From contig URVC01000094.1 in NCBI GenBank assembly GCA_900551245.1, positions 1 to 8,546 on the forward strand: DNA of 8,546 nt, read 5' to 3'. Made by a program: the position numbers and the translations under genes. The DNA comes from an uncultured bacterium. Lineage in GTDB: Bacteria > Verrucomicrobiota > Lentisphaeria > Victivallales > Victivallaceae. Below the pieces are notes generated by a model. It ran no database searches. It was not told the origin of the DNA and was given only the letters and a program-made list of their open reading frames with translations. This document shows, in pieces, positions 1-7,930 of the stretch. How positions within the stretch are numbered: the first letter of the stretch is position 1; every line of letters starts with the position of its first letter.

Positions 1-36
1 CTCAAATAGGGTGGTTAGAATGACGATTTCAAAGAA

Positions 37-300
37 TTATGGGACGGCACTGTTTGCATTACTATATCCCATTGCTTGCCGATTACAAGTTCCCCAATAG
101 ACTTCATCCGGTATCCGATATTGGAGTGCTGAATGAATCTGCCTGGAGTTGTAAAAATTCACCTCCGGCACCAAAGTGGAGTTGCGGAAAGCTGACCTTC
201 TCTTTGATTTTAATGTCCTCAAATTTCAGCGCCCACCAGAAGCGCTCAATCTTTGCATTATCCAAACATTGCGCCTCCCCCCAATGGACAACTTTTGATG
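37..300 (-). pseudogene. IS3-family transposase (orfB) C-terminal relic, frameshifted
   Basis: This is a decayed 3' part of an IS3-type DDE transposase (integrase core). Reading down from about 290, one frame gives QCLDNAKIERFWWALKFED, which matches the segment around the last catalytic Glu of the family (DNA.IE.FW..LK.E). From about 175 the similarity moves to another frame, giving NFYNSRQIHSALQYRIPDEV followed by YWG, the usual IS3 transposase ending. The shift therefore lies near 175-195, and the stretch between the two blocks is shorter than in intact proteins, so some bases are also lost. Everything upstream of the DNA.IE block, including the first two catalytic Asp residues and orfA, is absent. 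It cannot encode an active enzyme. The family call is strong; the exact left and right limits are approximate. Confidence 0.8.
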
Positions 301-362
301 GAAAAATTGGTGTAATAACCTTGAATTACTATATCCAGCCATTAGCAGATTGCAAAGACTCA
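301..362 (-). mobile_element. Second IS3-type relic: 3' end of the element
   Basis: Read on the minus strand, this stretch aligns with the extreme 3' coding end of the relic at 37-300. TTGCAATCTGCTAATGGCTG followed by GATATAGTAATTCAA here corresponds to CTTGTAATCGGCAAGCAATG followed by GGATATAGTAATGCAA there. It then runs on as ACACCAATTTTTCCATCAAA, which resembles the tail of the third relic (7931-8038: ACCCCAATTTTACCATAAAA). So it is the tail and outer end of another copy, joined directly upstream of the first relic. The junction lies near 285-305, next to a run of six G on the minus strand. No open frame remains. It could be an internal duplication rather than an independent insertion. Confidence 0.6.
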
Positions 363-663
363 AAAATAAACGGTACTGTTGCGACTTTTAACTTCCCTGA
401 ATAAGGAAGTAACAGTGGCAAAAGATCAGCTGTTTGCCTGGCTGGGGAAATGACTATTTCCGAAAATGTCGAAAAAACTCCAAACGACCATTCCCTTCTG
501 AATTCAACCTTGAAATAGTAGGACGTGACAACTGAAATTTCTAATCTTTACTTCCCTGAGAATTTGCCAGGAAACGTCGGAGACCTGAGAATCACACGAA
601 ACAGTGGATTTCCGCCGACGCAGTAAACGAACCAATTCTGCCGCCCAACCAGCTCAGGAACAC
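363..663. other. Intergenic stretch with no gene seen
   Basis: I find no credible coding region here. Small inverted repeats are visible: ACTTCC/GGAAGT (391-396 and 405-410), extended outward after a bulge by ACTGTT/AACAGT (375-380 and 411-416), and GGAAAT/ATTTCC with a 4-nt loop (446-461). The ten bases acttccctga occur twice in the same orientation, at 391-400 and 550-559. The composition is more AT-rich than the gene core to the right. The stretch lies between the tRNA-Pro terminator and the IS relics and is best read as decayed accessory DNA. Confidence 0.5.
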
Positions 664-689
664 AAAAGCCGACCGGAAATCCAGTCGGC
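664..689 (-). terminator. Rho-independent terminator after tRNA-Pro
   Basis: On the minus strand, GCCGACTGGATTTCCGGTCGGC forms a hairpin: GCCGAC/GTCGGC, one mismatch, then GG/CC around a short loop. TTTTGTG follows it. It sits 16 nt past the tRNA CCA end. A run of eight T (698-705) directly after CCA may add to the termination or processing signal. The U-tract after the hairpin is short, so strength is uncertain. Confidence 0.6.
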
Positions 690-705
690 AGAGAAGCAAA
701 AAAAA

Positions 706-784
706 TGGTCGGGATAGAGAGATTTGAACTCTCGACCTTTTGACCCCCAGTCAAACGCGCTAGACCAGGCTGCGCTATATCCCG
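706..784 (-). tRNA. tRNA-Pro, anticodon GGG
   Basis: This is a complete cloverleaf on the minus strand, 79 nt including an encoded CCA. The acceptor stem CGGGATA pairs with TATCCCG, followed by discriminator A73 and CCA. The D-stem is GCGC/GCGC with loop AGCCTGGTCTA. The anticodon stem TTTGA/TCAAA closes the loop CTGGGGG, giving anticodon GGG. The variable region is AGGTC. The T-stem GAGAG/CTCTC carries the loop TTCAAAT. Anticodon and sequence style (TAGCGCAGCCTGGT, as in enterobacterial tRNA-Pro) agree on proline; it reads CCC and CCU codons. It is transcribed in the same direction as the upstream genes but has its own promoter and terminator. Its 3' end faces the IS-relic region at 1-660. 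Confidence 0.96.
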
Positions 785-814
785 ACTTCAGTCACTCAAG
801 CAACTGCATCATTT

Positions 815-842
815 AATATACATGAATTTAAGGCGAATACAA
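815..842 (-). promoter_or_regulatory. Candidate sigma-70 promoter for tRNA-Pro
   Basis: On the minus strand, TTGTAT (837-842) and TATATT (815-820) are separated by 16 bp. The -10 box lies about 30 nt before the first tRNA base, which leaves a short leader. The region is AT-rich compared with the genes on either side. The -10 is good, the -35 only fair. Confidence 0.5.
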
Positions 843-876
843 GCAACGCTTCGCAGAAAAAACATTTTTTTCGCAG

Positions 877-2415
<1,539 letters not shown>

Positions 2416-2428
2416 GTTCGCCCTCCCC

Positions 2429-3499
2429 TCAAACCAGAGCTGTCACCTGTTGAAAATTCTGAAGTTCCGGCCGCCCGAAACGGTCAAAACCCCACTCTTC
2501 CGGGCGGAACTCCAGACCGTACGCCGCCAGCCGCTCCGGCCAGTCACCGACGGGAACCGGAGCAGAACTGCCGGCCGGACGTGCCTCCCGGTACAGCAGA
2601 TTCTCCGCACGGTCCAGCAGAACCACCCGCCGATGCGGAATGCACGCCAGTTGAAGAAAGAAATGGGCGAGCAGAAGCCGTTCCAACTCGCCGGAATCCC
2701 CCGCAACCGGTTCTGCGGTCGAAACGTCGCTGACCTCCCCCGCCGGATCGACCACACGAAGCAGTGATTCCTCCGCACGGGTGAATTTCGGATATCCGGC
2801 CAGAATCTGCCGCCGCCGCTTCGGCCACTCGTGAAAGAGATGGCGCGCTTCGCGATGCAACATCTTGCGGTAGAAAGATTCCGGCGCAGACACCCCCTCG
2901 ATGGCGAGCAGACGCAACAGATGGGCGCGATCGAATGCTTCGCGCAGTTCCATGAGAATCCGCTCCATCCGGTAGTATCGGAAATGATCGAACATGGTGG
3001 CACGCCGCACGCCGTAGACATCGACCAGCGCAAATTGGTTCCGCTCCGGCAGATAGAGCACGTTGCCGCAGTGAAAGTCCGGATGGAACAGGCCGGAACC
3101 GATGATCTGCCGTGCAAACTCGGCAAGCGCTTCGGCAAACACCTCCGCCGGAACACCGTTCCGCAGGCATTGGCGGAAAAAATAGGTTCCCGCCTGCTCC
3201 GCATCCGGCAGCGCGCGGGTAATCAGAAGTTCCCCCTGCGAAGAGCGCCCCCAAGCTAAGTGCTCCACCATCGGGATATGCCGGGCGGCGAGCAGTGCGG
3301 CGCTGCGCCACTCCCGCGCCAGCCGGTTCCCCGGGCGGCAATCGAACTTCAAATAGAACTCTTTCGTGCGGAATACCTTCCGCACCGGATTGGCTTTGAC
3401 CGGAGTTGCCGTTTTCAGCAGAAGCTCCGGATGTGTCCCCAGTTCGGCGGCGGTCGCCGCCGTAGCGAACTCCCACGTCCAGTCTGCGGGTTCAGGCAT
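2429..3499 (-). CDS. WaaP/Kdo-kinase-like lipopolysaccharide kinase family protein
   Basis: A 356-residue protein with a eukaryotic-like kinase fold of the LPS kinase (Kdo/WaaP) type, which uses ATP to phosphorylate heptose or Kdo of the LPS inner core on the cytoplasmic face of the inner membrane. Visible motifs are FYLKFD (48-53) with candidate ATP-binding Lys51, an αC-like REW with Glu63, the catalytic loop HPDFHCGN (139-146) with Asp141 and Asn146, and VDVYGVR (159-165) with metal-binding Asp160 in place of DFG. No signal peptide or membrane segment is seen, as expected for a cytosolic kinase. The C-terminal 100 residues (255-356) match nothing I recognise. The ATG overlaps the rsmD stop by 8 nt (ATGCCTGA), implying translational coupling. 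The substrate cannot be told from sequence; a generic small-molecule (APH-like) kinase is the alternative. Confidence 0.8.
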   Translation of the reverse strand: MPEPADWTWEFATAATAAELGTHPELLLKTATPVKANPVRKVFRTKEFYLKFDCRPGNRLAREWRSAALLAARHIPMVEHLAWGRSSQGELLITRALPDAEQAGTYFFRQCLRNGVPAEVFAEALAEFARQIIGSGLFHPDFHCGNVLYLPERNQFALVDVYGVRRATMFDHFRYYRMERILMELREAFDRAHLLRLLAIEGVSAPESFYRKMLHREARHLFHEWPKRRRQILAGYPKFTRAEESLLRVVDPAGEVSDVSTAEPVAGDSGELERLLLAHFFLQLACIPHRRVVLLDRAENLLYREARPAGSSAPVPVGDWPERLAAYGLEFRPEEWGFDRFGRPELQNFQQVTALV

Positions 3500-4070
3500 G
3501 GCAGAGCTCTCCGAGCAGAAAATCGCTTCCGCCGAAACGGCGCACCTGAAGCGACGTCACTCCGGATGAAGAGAGAAAATTCCCGACCGCCCCCGGAGTA
3601 TCCGGAATCTCCCAGATCAGCCGGGCTCCCGCAAACGCTTCCGTAAAGCGTGCATCCGCGGTGAGCTGCCGGAAAAATTCCACCGACTCCGCATAAGGAG
3701 GATCCGCAAAGATGAAATCCGGTGCAGGCACAATCCGGCGCACCCAGACCGCGGTGTCGAGCACCGAAGCGCGGAGCAGTTCGATCGGCGCCTCCACTCC
3801 GGCGCGGCGGACCTTGCGAATGTTCTCCTCAATGACCGCCGCATGGCGCGGATTGGATTCCACCAGCCACAAGGCAGCCGCCCCCCGGCTGGCCGCTTCC
3901 AGCGCCAGAGCGCCGGAGCCGGCGAAGAGATCGAGCACACAACTCCCCGGCAACGCCCCGCCGATGCTGTCGAACAGCGCCTTGCGGGAGCGTCCGGCCG
4001 TCGGCCGCACTCCCATGCCCGGCGGAACGTTCAGCTCGATGCTGCGTGCTTTGCCGGCAATGATCTGCAT
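3492..4070 (-). CDS. rsmD: 16S rRNA (guanine(966)-N(2))-methyltransferase RsmD
   Basis: A 192-residue SAM-dependent methyltransferase, normal length for RsmD, which methylates N2 of G966 in helix 31 of 16S rRNA on the assembling 30S subunit. The opening MQIIAGKARS matches the usual RsmD start (M.IIAG..R). VRPTAGRSRKALFDSI (21-36) is the RsmD substrate-binding signature. DLFAGSG (47-53) is SAM motif I, ESN (71-73) the acidic ribose contact, and FADPPY (121-126) the catalytic motif IV of amino-methyltransferases. The ATG has AGGAG about 7 nt upstream. It follows guaA by 87 nt, across a hairpin with no U-tract, and has no obvious promoter of its own, so read-through from guaA is likely. Its stop overlaps the next start. 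Confidence 0.95.
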   Translation of the reverse strand: MQIIAGKARSIELNVPPGMGVRPTAGRSRKALFDSIGGALPGSCVLDLFAGSGALALEAASRGAAALWLVESNPRHAAVIEENIRKVRRAGVEAPIELLRASVLDTAVWVRRIVPAPDFIFADPPYAESVEFFRQLTADARFTEAFAGARLIWEIPDTPGAVGNFLSSSGVTSLQVRRFGGSDFLLGELCHA

Positions 4071-4119
4071 GACGAAACTCCTGGTTCTGGTGCGAATCCA
4101 GGGAACACTCCGCCCGAGA

Positions 4120-4145
4120 TGCGGTTCCGGCCAAGCGGAACCGCA
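4120..4145 (-). promoter_or_regulatory. Perfect 10-bp hairpin between guaA and rsmD
   Basis: TGCGGTTCCG and CGGAACCGCA form an uninterrupted 10-bp stem with a 6-nt loop, starting 12 nt after the guaA stop. No T-run follows on the minus strand, so it is not a classic intrinsic terminator. It may stabilise the guaA 3' end, mark an mRNA processing point, or lower read-through into rsmD. Confidence 0.6.
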
Positions 4146-4157
4146 CGTTCCGGCGGA

Positions 4158-5699
4158 TTATTCCCACTCGATGGTGCCCGGCGGTTTGCTGGTAATATCG
4201 TAGACGACGCGGTTGACGCCGTTGACCTCATTAATGATGCGGGTGGAGATCCTGCCGAGCAGGTCATAAGGAAGCTGGACCCAGTCGGCGGTCATACCAT
4301 CGGAACTCTCCACCGCACGCAATGCGATGACATGGTCGTAGGTCCGTTCGTCCCCCATCACGCCGACGCTGCGGATCGGCAGAAAGACCGCGAAAGTCTG
4401 CCAGATGCGGTAATACAACCCCGCCTTCTTGATCTCGTCCACAACAATCTCGTCGGCGTCCCGCAGAATGTCCAGCGTCCGGCGGGTGACCGCACCCACG
4501 TGGCGCACCGCAAGACCGGGGCCGGGGAACGGCTGGCGCATGACGACATCTTCCGGAAGTCCGAGCTGGCGGCCGACCTCGCGCACCTCGTCCTTGAAGA
4601 GGCGGCTGAGCGGCTCGAGCAGTTTGAACTTCATCTCTTTGGGCAGGCCGCCCACATTGTGATGGCTCTTGATCATCGCCGCGGGGTTTCCGTCGATCGG
4701 AACGCTCTCGATCACATCCGGATAGGTGGTTCCCTGCGCAAGAAATTCCGCATTTTCAATCTTCGCGGACGCGTCGTCGAACACCTTGACAAACTCGTTG
4801 CCGATGATCTTGCGCTTCTTCTCCGGCTCATCCACTCCGGCGAGCTTGTCGAGGAAGCGGTCGGTGGCGTCGATGTAGATCAGCTTCATGGCGAAGTTGC
4901 GGCCGAAAAGATCCTGCACCCGCTCCGCCTCGTTTTTGCGGAGCAGCCCGTTGTTGACGAAAATGCAGTTGAGCTGACGGCCGATCGCCTTGTGGATCAG
5001 CGCCGCGGCAACTGAGGAGTCGACGCCGCCGGAGAGGCCGAGGATCACGTTGGAGCTGCCGACCTTCGCCCGGATCTCCCGCACCGACTGTTCGATGAAG
5101 GACTCCATCGTCCAGTCGCCGGAGCAACCGCAGATGTTCCGGCAGAAGTTGCGCAGAATCGTACTGCCCTGCGGGGTGTGGACCACCTCCGGGTGGAACT
5201 GAATGCCGTAGAGACTGCGGCCGCCCATGCGGACCGCGCAATATTCGGTGTTGCCGCTGGAACCGAGAATTTCAAAGCCCCCTTCCGGCATGCGGGTCAC
5301 CTTGTCGCCGTGCGACATCCAGACCTGAATCTCGCCGGAAAGTCCCTGAAAAAGATCGCTTTCTCCGGCGATCTTCAACATGGCCTTGCCGTATTCGCGG
5401 GCCTTGCCGCGGGTGATCTCGCCCCCGAGGGTGTGGATCATCAGCTGAAGACCGTAGCAGATGCCGAGAACCGGAATTCCCAGCTCAAAAATGGCCGGAT
5501 CACACTTCGGAGCGTGTTCGGCATAGACGCTCGACGGTCCGCCGGAGAGGATGATCCCCCGCGGATTCTCCTCGCGGATTTTCGCCGCAGGAGTGGAATA
5601 GGGCATGATTTTGCTGTAGACGTGACACTCCCGGATACGCCGGGCGATCAGCTGGCTGTATTGTGACCCGAAGTCCAATACAACAATGGTTTCACTCAT
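4158..5699 (-). CDS. guaA: GMP synthase (glutamine-hydrolysing)
   Basis: A 513-residue enzyme that converts XMP, ATP and glutamine to GMP, the last step of de novo guanine nucleotide synthesis in the cytosol. The class I glutamine amidotransferase domain has the nucleophile Cys81 in GICYG (79-83) and the His169/Glu171 pair in FHPEV. The ATP pyrophosphatase domain has the P-loop SGGVDSS (223-229). The C-terminal dimerisation domain includes FPGPGLAVR (381-389) and ends with the typical KPPGTIEWE. All catalytic residues are present and the length is normal. The frame stays open for 52 codons upstream, but the ATG at 5699 starts the canonical MSETIVVLDFGSQYSQLIAR, has AAGAG just upstream, and lies behind a promoter inside the would-be extension, so the shorter form is chosen. 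It is transcribed from its own promoter and followed by a stable hairpin. Confidence 0.98.
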   Translation of the reverse strand: MSETIVVLDFGSQYSQLIARRIRECHVYSKIMPYSTPAAKIREENPRGIILSGGPSSVYAEHAPKCDPAIFELGIPVLGICYGLQLMIHTLGGEITRGKAREYGKAMLKIAGESDLFQGLSGEIQVWMSHGDKVTRMPEGGFEILGSSGNTEYCAVRMGGRSLYGIQFHPEVVHTPQGSTILRNFCRNICGCSGDWTMESFIEQSVREIRAKVGSSNVILGLSGGVDSSVAAALIHKAIGRQLNCIFVNNGLLRKNEAERVQDLFGRNFAMKLIYIDATDRFLDKLAGVDEPEKKRKIIGNEFVKVFDDASAKIENAEFLAQGTTYPDVIESVPIDGNPAAMIKSHHNVGGLPKEMKFKLLEPLSRLFKDEVREVGRQLGLPEDVVMRQPFPGPGLAVRHVGAVTRRTLDILRDADEIVVDEIKKAGLYYRIWQTFAVFLPIRSVGVMGDERTYDHVIALRAVESSDGMTADWVQLPYDLLGRISTRIINEVNGVNRVVYDITSKPPGTIEWE

Positions 5700-5739
5700 T
5701 TGACGCTCTTGGTGAATGGTTGAAATGCTGTCATCTCTT

Positions 5740-5768
5740 AATATAGCACGGAATCGGAGAGTTTTAAA
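5740..5768 (-). promoter_or_regulatory. Sigma-70-type promoter of guaA
   Basis: On the minus strand, TTTAAA (5763-5768) and TATATT (5740-5745) are separated by exactly 17 bp. The -10 box is preceded by TGC, an extended -10. The implied leader is about 34 nt, too short for a riboswitch, and I see no purine-aptamer motif. This supports guaA starting a transcription unit apart from the genes upstream. Confidence 0.6.
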
Positions 5769-5855
5769 GTCGCGGATTTTATCGAAGTTTGTTTTTTTGG
5801 TGAAAACAGCCCGTTTCCCCGGCAAGGGGACCACCACCGGCCCTCCTGCAAACAC

Positions 5856-6128
5856 TCACCTCTGCGGCGCCGTCAACCGTTCCAGCTCCGTCAGATTGGC
5901 AAGCGCCTCCTCCCGGCAGGAACCGCACATATCCGGAGACGGTTGCAGAGAACCGCACACCGCCGGCCGTTCCGGCGCTCCGAAAATCCGGCAGCGGAAC
6001 TCCGAATCCAGATTCACACACGGAACCCCGGCCGGTTTCCCCGCCGGCATCCCCGGAATCGGTGACGAAATCGAAGGGGCAATGCAGCAGGCGCCGCACC
6101 CGGGACGACAGATTGAACCCTTTTTCAC
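5856..6128 (-). CDS. YkgJ-family cysteine-cluster protein (putative Zn/Fe-chelating)
   Basis: A small protein of 90 residues with the signature of the YkgJ/UPF0153 family: CRPGCGACCIAPSISSPIPG, then a conserved PAG.PCVNL block, CRIFGAPERPAVCGSLQPS and a final Cys-rich end (MCGSC). The family is described as metal-chelating because of its eight or so conserved Cys; no biochemical role is settled. I place the start at the GTG at 6128, which has GGAGAG 7 nt upstream and begins MKKGSICRPGCG, only a few residues before the conserved block. The frame can be extended to a GTG at 6179, but that codon lies in the loop of a strong hairpin and lacks a comparable ribosome binding site. It lies 81 nt after thrC and 156 nt before guaA. 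Its promoter is not evident; thrC read-through is possible. Confidence 0.85.
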   Translation of the reverse strand: MKKGSICRPGCGACCIAPSISSPIPGMPAGKPAGVPCVNLDSEFRCRIFGAPERPAVCGSLQPSPDMCGSCREEALANLTELERLTAPQR

Positions 6129-6158
6129 AGTGTCTCTCCGCGAATGAATTCCGACAGC

Positions 6159-6196
6159 CGGGGCGCCGGCAAAGAGCACAGCCCCCCGGCGCCCCG
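6159..6196 (-). promoter_or_regulatory. 11-bp GC-only hairpin between thrC and the ykgJ-like gene
   Basis: CGGGGCGCCGG and CCGGCGCCCCG are perfect complements of 11 bp around a 16-nt loop, beginning 13 nt after the thrC stop. There is no T-run on the minus side, so factor-independent termination is doubtful. It could stabilise the thrC message, attenuate transcription into the next gene, or act only as a structure that excludes the upstream GTG start. Confidence 0.6.
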
Positions 6197-6209
6197 CCGC
6201 TGCGCGCCT

Positions 6210-7709
6210 TCAGCCGAGGAAATCCCGGATGAACTGGTTCATCTTCTCCTTGGTGACGCAACCGGTATGAAGCACCGGAAGATCCTTCAGACCGGCCAGC
6301 GGTTTCGGCACCGGAATCCCGCTCACCTCGGCAAGTTTCGCCACCATGCCGAACTCATCGGCGGGCAGTTTGCCCGACTGAATCGCCGGCAGCACCGCCG
6401 CCGCAAATTTGAACGGCGAAGCGGTGGAGGCCAGAACGCACGGGGTGTCGTCGCCGGTTTCGCGCCGGTACTGTTCATACACATTGAGCGCCACCGCGGT
6501 ATGCGGGTCGCAAAGATAGCGATGGTTCCGGAAGGTCGCGCCGATGGTTTCGGCGGTGCCCGCATCATCGCAGAAGCCGCCGTAGAACTCCGCCTGAAGT
6601 TTTTCGCGCACCTCCGGCGCAATGGAATAGCGGCCCGTCCGCGCGAGCTGCTCCATCAATCCGGCGACGGCGGCAGTATCGCCGTTGTACAGCAATGAGA
6701 GCATCCGCTCCAGATTGGAAGAGATGAGAATATCCATCGACGGGCTGGTTGTTGTATAGAACGGGCGGTTGCGGTCGTAGACGCCGGTGCGGATGAAATC
6801 GGTCAGCACGTTGTTCCGGTTGGAAGCGCAGATCAGCCGGGCGATGGGAATCCCCATTTCACGGGCGTAGACGGCGGCGAGAATGTTGCCGAAGTTCCCG
6901 GTGGGAACCGCGACGTTGAACGACTCGCCCCGGCGAAGTCTGCCCAGCCGGATCAGATCACAATAGGCCGAAACATAGTAGACAATCTGCGGCACCAGTC
7001 GCCCGAAGTTGATCGAATTCGCCGAAGAAAACTCCATATTGCGCGCATTCAGATACTCCTTCATCTCCCGGTCGGCGAAGATCTTCTTGACGCCGTTCTG
7101 AGCGTCGTCGAAATTGCCTTCGATCGCACAGACCGCGACATTGCCGCCCTTCTGCGTGACCATCTGAAGTTTCTGCATGGCGCTCACGCCGTTCTGCGGA
7201 TAGAAGACGATGATTCTGGTGCCGGGCACGTCGGCGAAACCGTCGAGAGCCGCCTTGCCGGTATCGCCGGAGGTCGCGGTGAGAATGACCATGGTGCGCC
7301 CCGGGGCGGCTTTCCGGGCGGAGATCGTCAGCAAATGCGGCAGAAGCTGCAACGCCATATCCTTGAACGCGCAGGTCGGCCCGTGCCACAGTTCGAGAAT
7401 GTTGAGCCCGGGAGCAAGCTCGACCAGCGGCGCCGGATTTTCCTGGTCGAACGTGCCGGTATAGGCAGCGTCGACGCTGCGGGCGATTTCGTCGGCGGAG
7501 AAATCGGTCAGGTAGAGGGCGAGCACTTCGCGGGCGCGCGCCTTGTAGTCCATTCCGACCATCCGGTCGATCTGCTCTGCGGAAATTTTCGGGAATTCAC
7601 ATGGGATAAAGAGTCCGCCATCCTCGGCGAGTCCTCGGGCGATCGCCTGAGCGGAGGTGACGTCTTGCCGGCTTCTGGTGCTGGTGAAATGCATGATGCG
7701 ATGCTCCAT
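6210..7709 (-). CDS. thrC: Threonine synthase
   Basis: A 499-residue PLP enzyme that converts O-phospho-homoserine to threonine, the last step of threonine synthesis in the cytosol. The opening MHFTSTRS...AIARGLAEDGGLFIP is the Thr_synth_N domain. HGPTCAFKDMALQ (109-121) holds the PLP Schiff-base Lys116; ATSGDTGKAA (145-154) and PTGNFGN (269-275, phosphate cradle) complete the fold-type II site. The length fits the long E. coli/fungal-type branch of the family, not the shorter plant/Bacillus type. The frame is open for another 34 codons, but the ATG at 7709 has AGAGG 5 nt upstream and precedes the conserved N-terminus; a second ATG five codons later (7694) is possible. No other threonine-pathway gene (thrA, thrB) is in view, so it is not in a thr operon here. 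Confidence 0.96.
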   Translation of the reverse strand: MEHRIMHFTSTRSRQDVTSAQAIARGLAEDGGLFIPCEFPKISAEQIDRMVGMDYKARAREVLALYLTDFSADEIARSVDAAYTGTFDQENPAPLVELAPGLNILELWHGPTCAFKDMALQLLPHLLTISARKAAPGRTMVILTATSGDTGKAALDGFADVPGTRIIVFYPQNGVSAMQKLQMVTQKGGNVAVCAIEGNFDDAQNGVKKIFADREMKEYLNARNMEFSSANSINFGRLVPQIVYYVSAYCDLIRLGRLRRGESFNVAVPTGNFGNILAAVYAREMGIPIARLICASNRNNVLTDFIRTGVYDRNRPFYTTTSPSMDILISSNLERMLSLLYNGDTAAVAGLMEQLARTGRYSIAPEVREKLQAEFYGGFCDDAGTAETIGATFRNHRYLCDPHTAVALNVYEQYRRETGDDTPCVLASTASPFKFAAAVLPAIQSGKLPADEFGMVAKLAEVSGIPVPKPLAGLKDLPVLHTGCVTKEKMNQFIRDFLG

Positions 7710-7747
7710 CCGTTCCTCTAAAGGGGTTATCGATTCATCGTTCACAT

Positions 7748-7776
7748 AATGTACACCGCCACGCCGTTTTTTTCCA
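7748..7776 (-). promoter_or_regulatory. Weak candidate promoter for thrC
   Basis: On the minus strand, TGGAAA (7771-7776) and TACATT (7748-7753) are 17 bp apart, each with four of six consensus bases, in a locally AT-enriched patch 39 nt or more before the ATG. The spacing is right but the match is modest; this is the best candidate seen in the interval. Confidence 0.3.
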
Positions 7777-7807
7777 CCTGCGCAGAAGGAGAAGCCGCCG
7801 CAGCCCA

Positions 7808-7869
7808 CCATCCCGGCACTGCAATTACACGGGGAAAGATTTTCCGTCAGACGAACCAGCCCGGGATGG
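7808..7869 (-). promoter_or_regulatory. Nested inverted repeat upstream of thrC
   Basis: CCATCCCGG (7808-7816) and CCGGGATGG (7861-7869) are perfect 9-bp complements enclosing 44 nt. Inside, 7829-7847 can form a second stem (ACGG..AA with TT..CCGT, two G-T wobbles). The result is a basal helix, an internal loop of 12 and 13 nt, and an apical hairpin. It lies about 100 nt upstream of the thrC ATG. No T-box core or tRNA cloverleaf is recognisable. It might be a leader structure, a terminator for an upstream unit now lost, or a mobile-element trace. Confidence 0.4.
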
Positions 7870-7930
7870 CGTCCGCCTCCCCTGCCCCGGAGCGAAGGAA
7901 ACTTTACGTTTCACACCCATAGTAAAACGA

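Noticed and set aside
39..404. Plus-strand ORF of 121 codons at the left edge
   Set aside because: It is antisense to the IS3 transposase relics, whose similarity is clearly on the minus strand.
548..754. Minus-strand ORF of 68 codons running from the tRNA into the left gap
   Set aside because: It overlaps the complete tRNA-Pro gene and its terminator and resembles no protein.
846..876. Possible terminator hairpin directly after comM (A-run and T-run with flanking CTGCG)
   Set aside because: The stem is mostly A-T with a bulge, the flanking CTGCG copies are direct rather than inverted, and no U-tract follows; too weak to call.
3843..5015. Plus-strand open frame of 390 codons opposite rsmD and guaA
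   Set aside because: It lies antisense to highly conserved catalytic regions of both enzymes and has no family resemblance; its openness follows from the codon bias of the minus-strand genes.
5700..5855. N-terminal extension of GuaA by 52 residues
   Set aside because: The extension contains a good promoter, is not part of any known GuaA, and the ATG at 5699 has its own ribosome binding site and the canonical start.
7808..7869. tRNA-like element, T-box or threonine attenuator upstream of thrC
   Set aside because: No cloverleaf can be drawn, no T-box core motif is present, and no leader peptide rich in Thr/Ile codons is visible.
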